A stretch of 49,854 nucleotides of DNA from an uncultured Prevotella sp. (GTDB lineage Bacteria; Bacteroidota; Bacteroidia; Bacteroidales; Bacteroidaceae), in assembly GCA_900539625.1 (NCBI GenBank), contig UQCW01000013.1:1-49854 (forward strand). Direction: 5' to 3'. A model generated the notes under the pieces. It was not told the DNA's origin. It ran no database searches and saw only the letters and a program-made list of their open reading frames with translations. The position numbers and the translations under genes were made by a program. This document shows, one piece after another, positions 49,496-49,854 of the stretch (position 1 is its first letter; the number at the start of each line of letters is the position of its first letter).

Positions 49496-49640
49496 TGTAG
49501 CTCACTTTGCTCGCAAAGTGAGGGGGACGAATATTGTGGCGGCCAAACACGGCTAAAAATCCAACAAAGTCATGCGCTAAAGCGATAGTCATATTCGCTA
49601 CGTGTTCGTGGCCCTCACTTTGCAAGCAAAGTGAGCTACA
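49496..49640. repeat. Family D repeat, second copy with inverted ends
   Basis: TGTAGCTCACTTTGC (49496-49510) and its exact reverse complement (49626-49640) bound a 145-bp element. The left part, from GAGGCGAAGCACTGTAGCTC to GTGGCGGCCAA, matches the copy at 21717-21780. Confidence 0.75.
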
Positions 49641-49854
49641 ATGCTGGCGCCGCAACAGACGATGATGCGGGCCAGCGCAAATTTCCGATGCGAGGGTGCT
49701 GCTGCCAATATTTATATTCTATCTTGAACACCCTAAAGTAATGCATCGGCCCTGCAATCCCTATACTTTTTGGCGAACGCGGGACGTGGCACGAGCGAAC
49801 GCAGGGCGGCGTTCAATCGAGTATCGTCCCGCTTTCGTTCTTTCCTCGTACCGC

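Larger units (their letters stand above)
48953..49854. other. Right-hand non-coding region
   Basis: I see no credible gene. It contains an A/T-rich part next to the defence operon (48953-49100), two and a half 22-bp direct repeats (GAATCTGGGGACAGAGACGAAC, 49201 onward), and a family D repeat (49483-49640). A family A/B end motif (TTGAACACCCTAAAGTAATG) follows at 49724-49743. Small open frames here are accidental by composition. Confidence 0.55.

Noticed and set aside
1..49854. tRNA, rRNA and transposase genes
   Set aside because: Reading both strands I found no cloverleaf-like tRNA sequence, no rRNA blocks and no frame with transposase motifs.

Overview
The window is a chromosomal piece of a Bacteroidales bacterium, most like the Prevotellaceae; I cannot name the genus from sequence alone. 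The evidence is a complete type IX secretion core (porP, gldK, gldL, gldM, gldN), fimbrillin-type lipoproteins, a three-gene b-type fumarate reductase/succinate dehydrogenase, the acpP-fabF-rnc order, and upstream sequences that fit the Bacteroidetes promoter (TTG about 20 bp before TAnnTTTG) with little sign of Shine-Dalgarno sites. Core genes use G/C-rich third positions, which creates many long antisense open frames that I treat as shadows.

Layout. 1-3000: cysS and nadA (minus). 3432-10469: a terminator-bounded minus-strand T9SS operon porP-gldK-gldL-gldM-gldN. 10622-12584: ribD and prmC, divergent with overlapping start codons. 12758-21389: a plus-strand surface locus: a fimbrillin/NUC1-nuclease lipoprotein, a second fimbrillin-type lipoprotein, a TonB-dependent receptor-like protein, a DUF5689-type lipoprotein and a secreted EEP-family nuclease. 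I infer extracellular nucleic-acid (or phosphate) acquisition. 21390-22769: repeats, including a 22-bp array with four evenly spaced NotI sites, next to an AAA-ATPase/PD-(D/E)XK gene. 24548-28892: acyl-CoA synthetase, prfB, a tiny membrane protein and a CYTH protein. 29145-33841: acpP, fabF and rnc with an unusually long low-complexity tail. 34685-40389: aminopeptidase P and frdCAB. 40519-48952: an A/T-richer minus-strand defence operon: XRE regulator, DinD-like protein, two overlapping C5-cytosine methyltransferases, DUF3883 protein, McrB-like ATPase and DUF2357/McrC-like nuclease. Its composition resembles the LlaJI class of restriction-modification systems (two m5C methylases plus McrBC-like subunits), with a DUF3883 protein added.

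Intergenic DNA is rich in dispersed repeats: (A) elements of roughly 350-440 bp bounded by inverted AGGTAGGGTGTTCAAAAT ends and filled with GCCCCTGTAAGGGGC-type palindromes; (B) an AGTAATGGT...ACCATTACT hairpin family often touching stop codons; (C) elements of about 190 bp with inverted ends (6340, 10267, 21860); (D) a CTCACTTTGC-palindrome element (21717, 49496). No rRNA, tRNA, transposase gene or CRISPR array was found.
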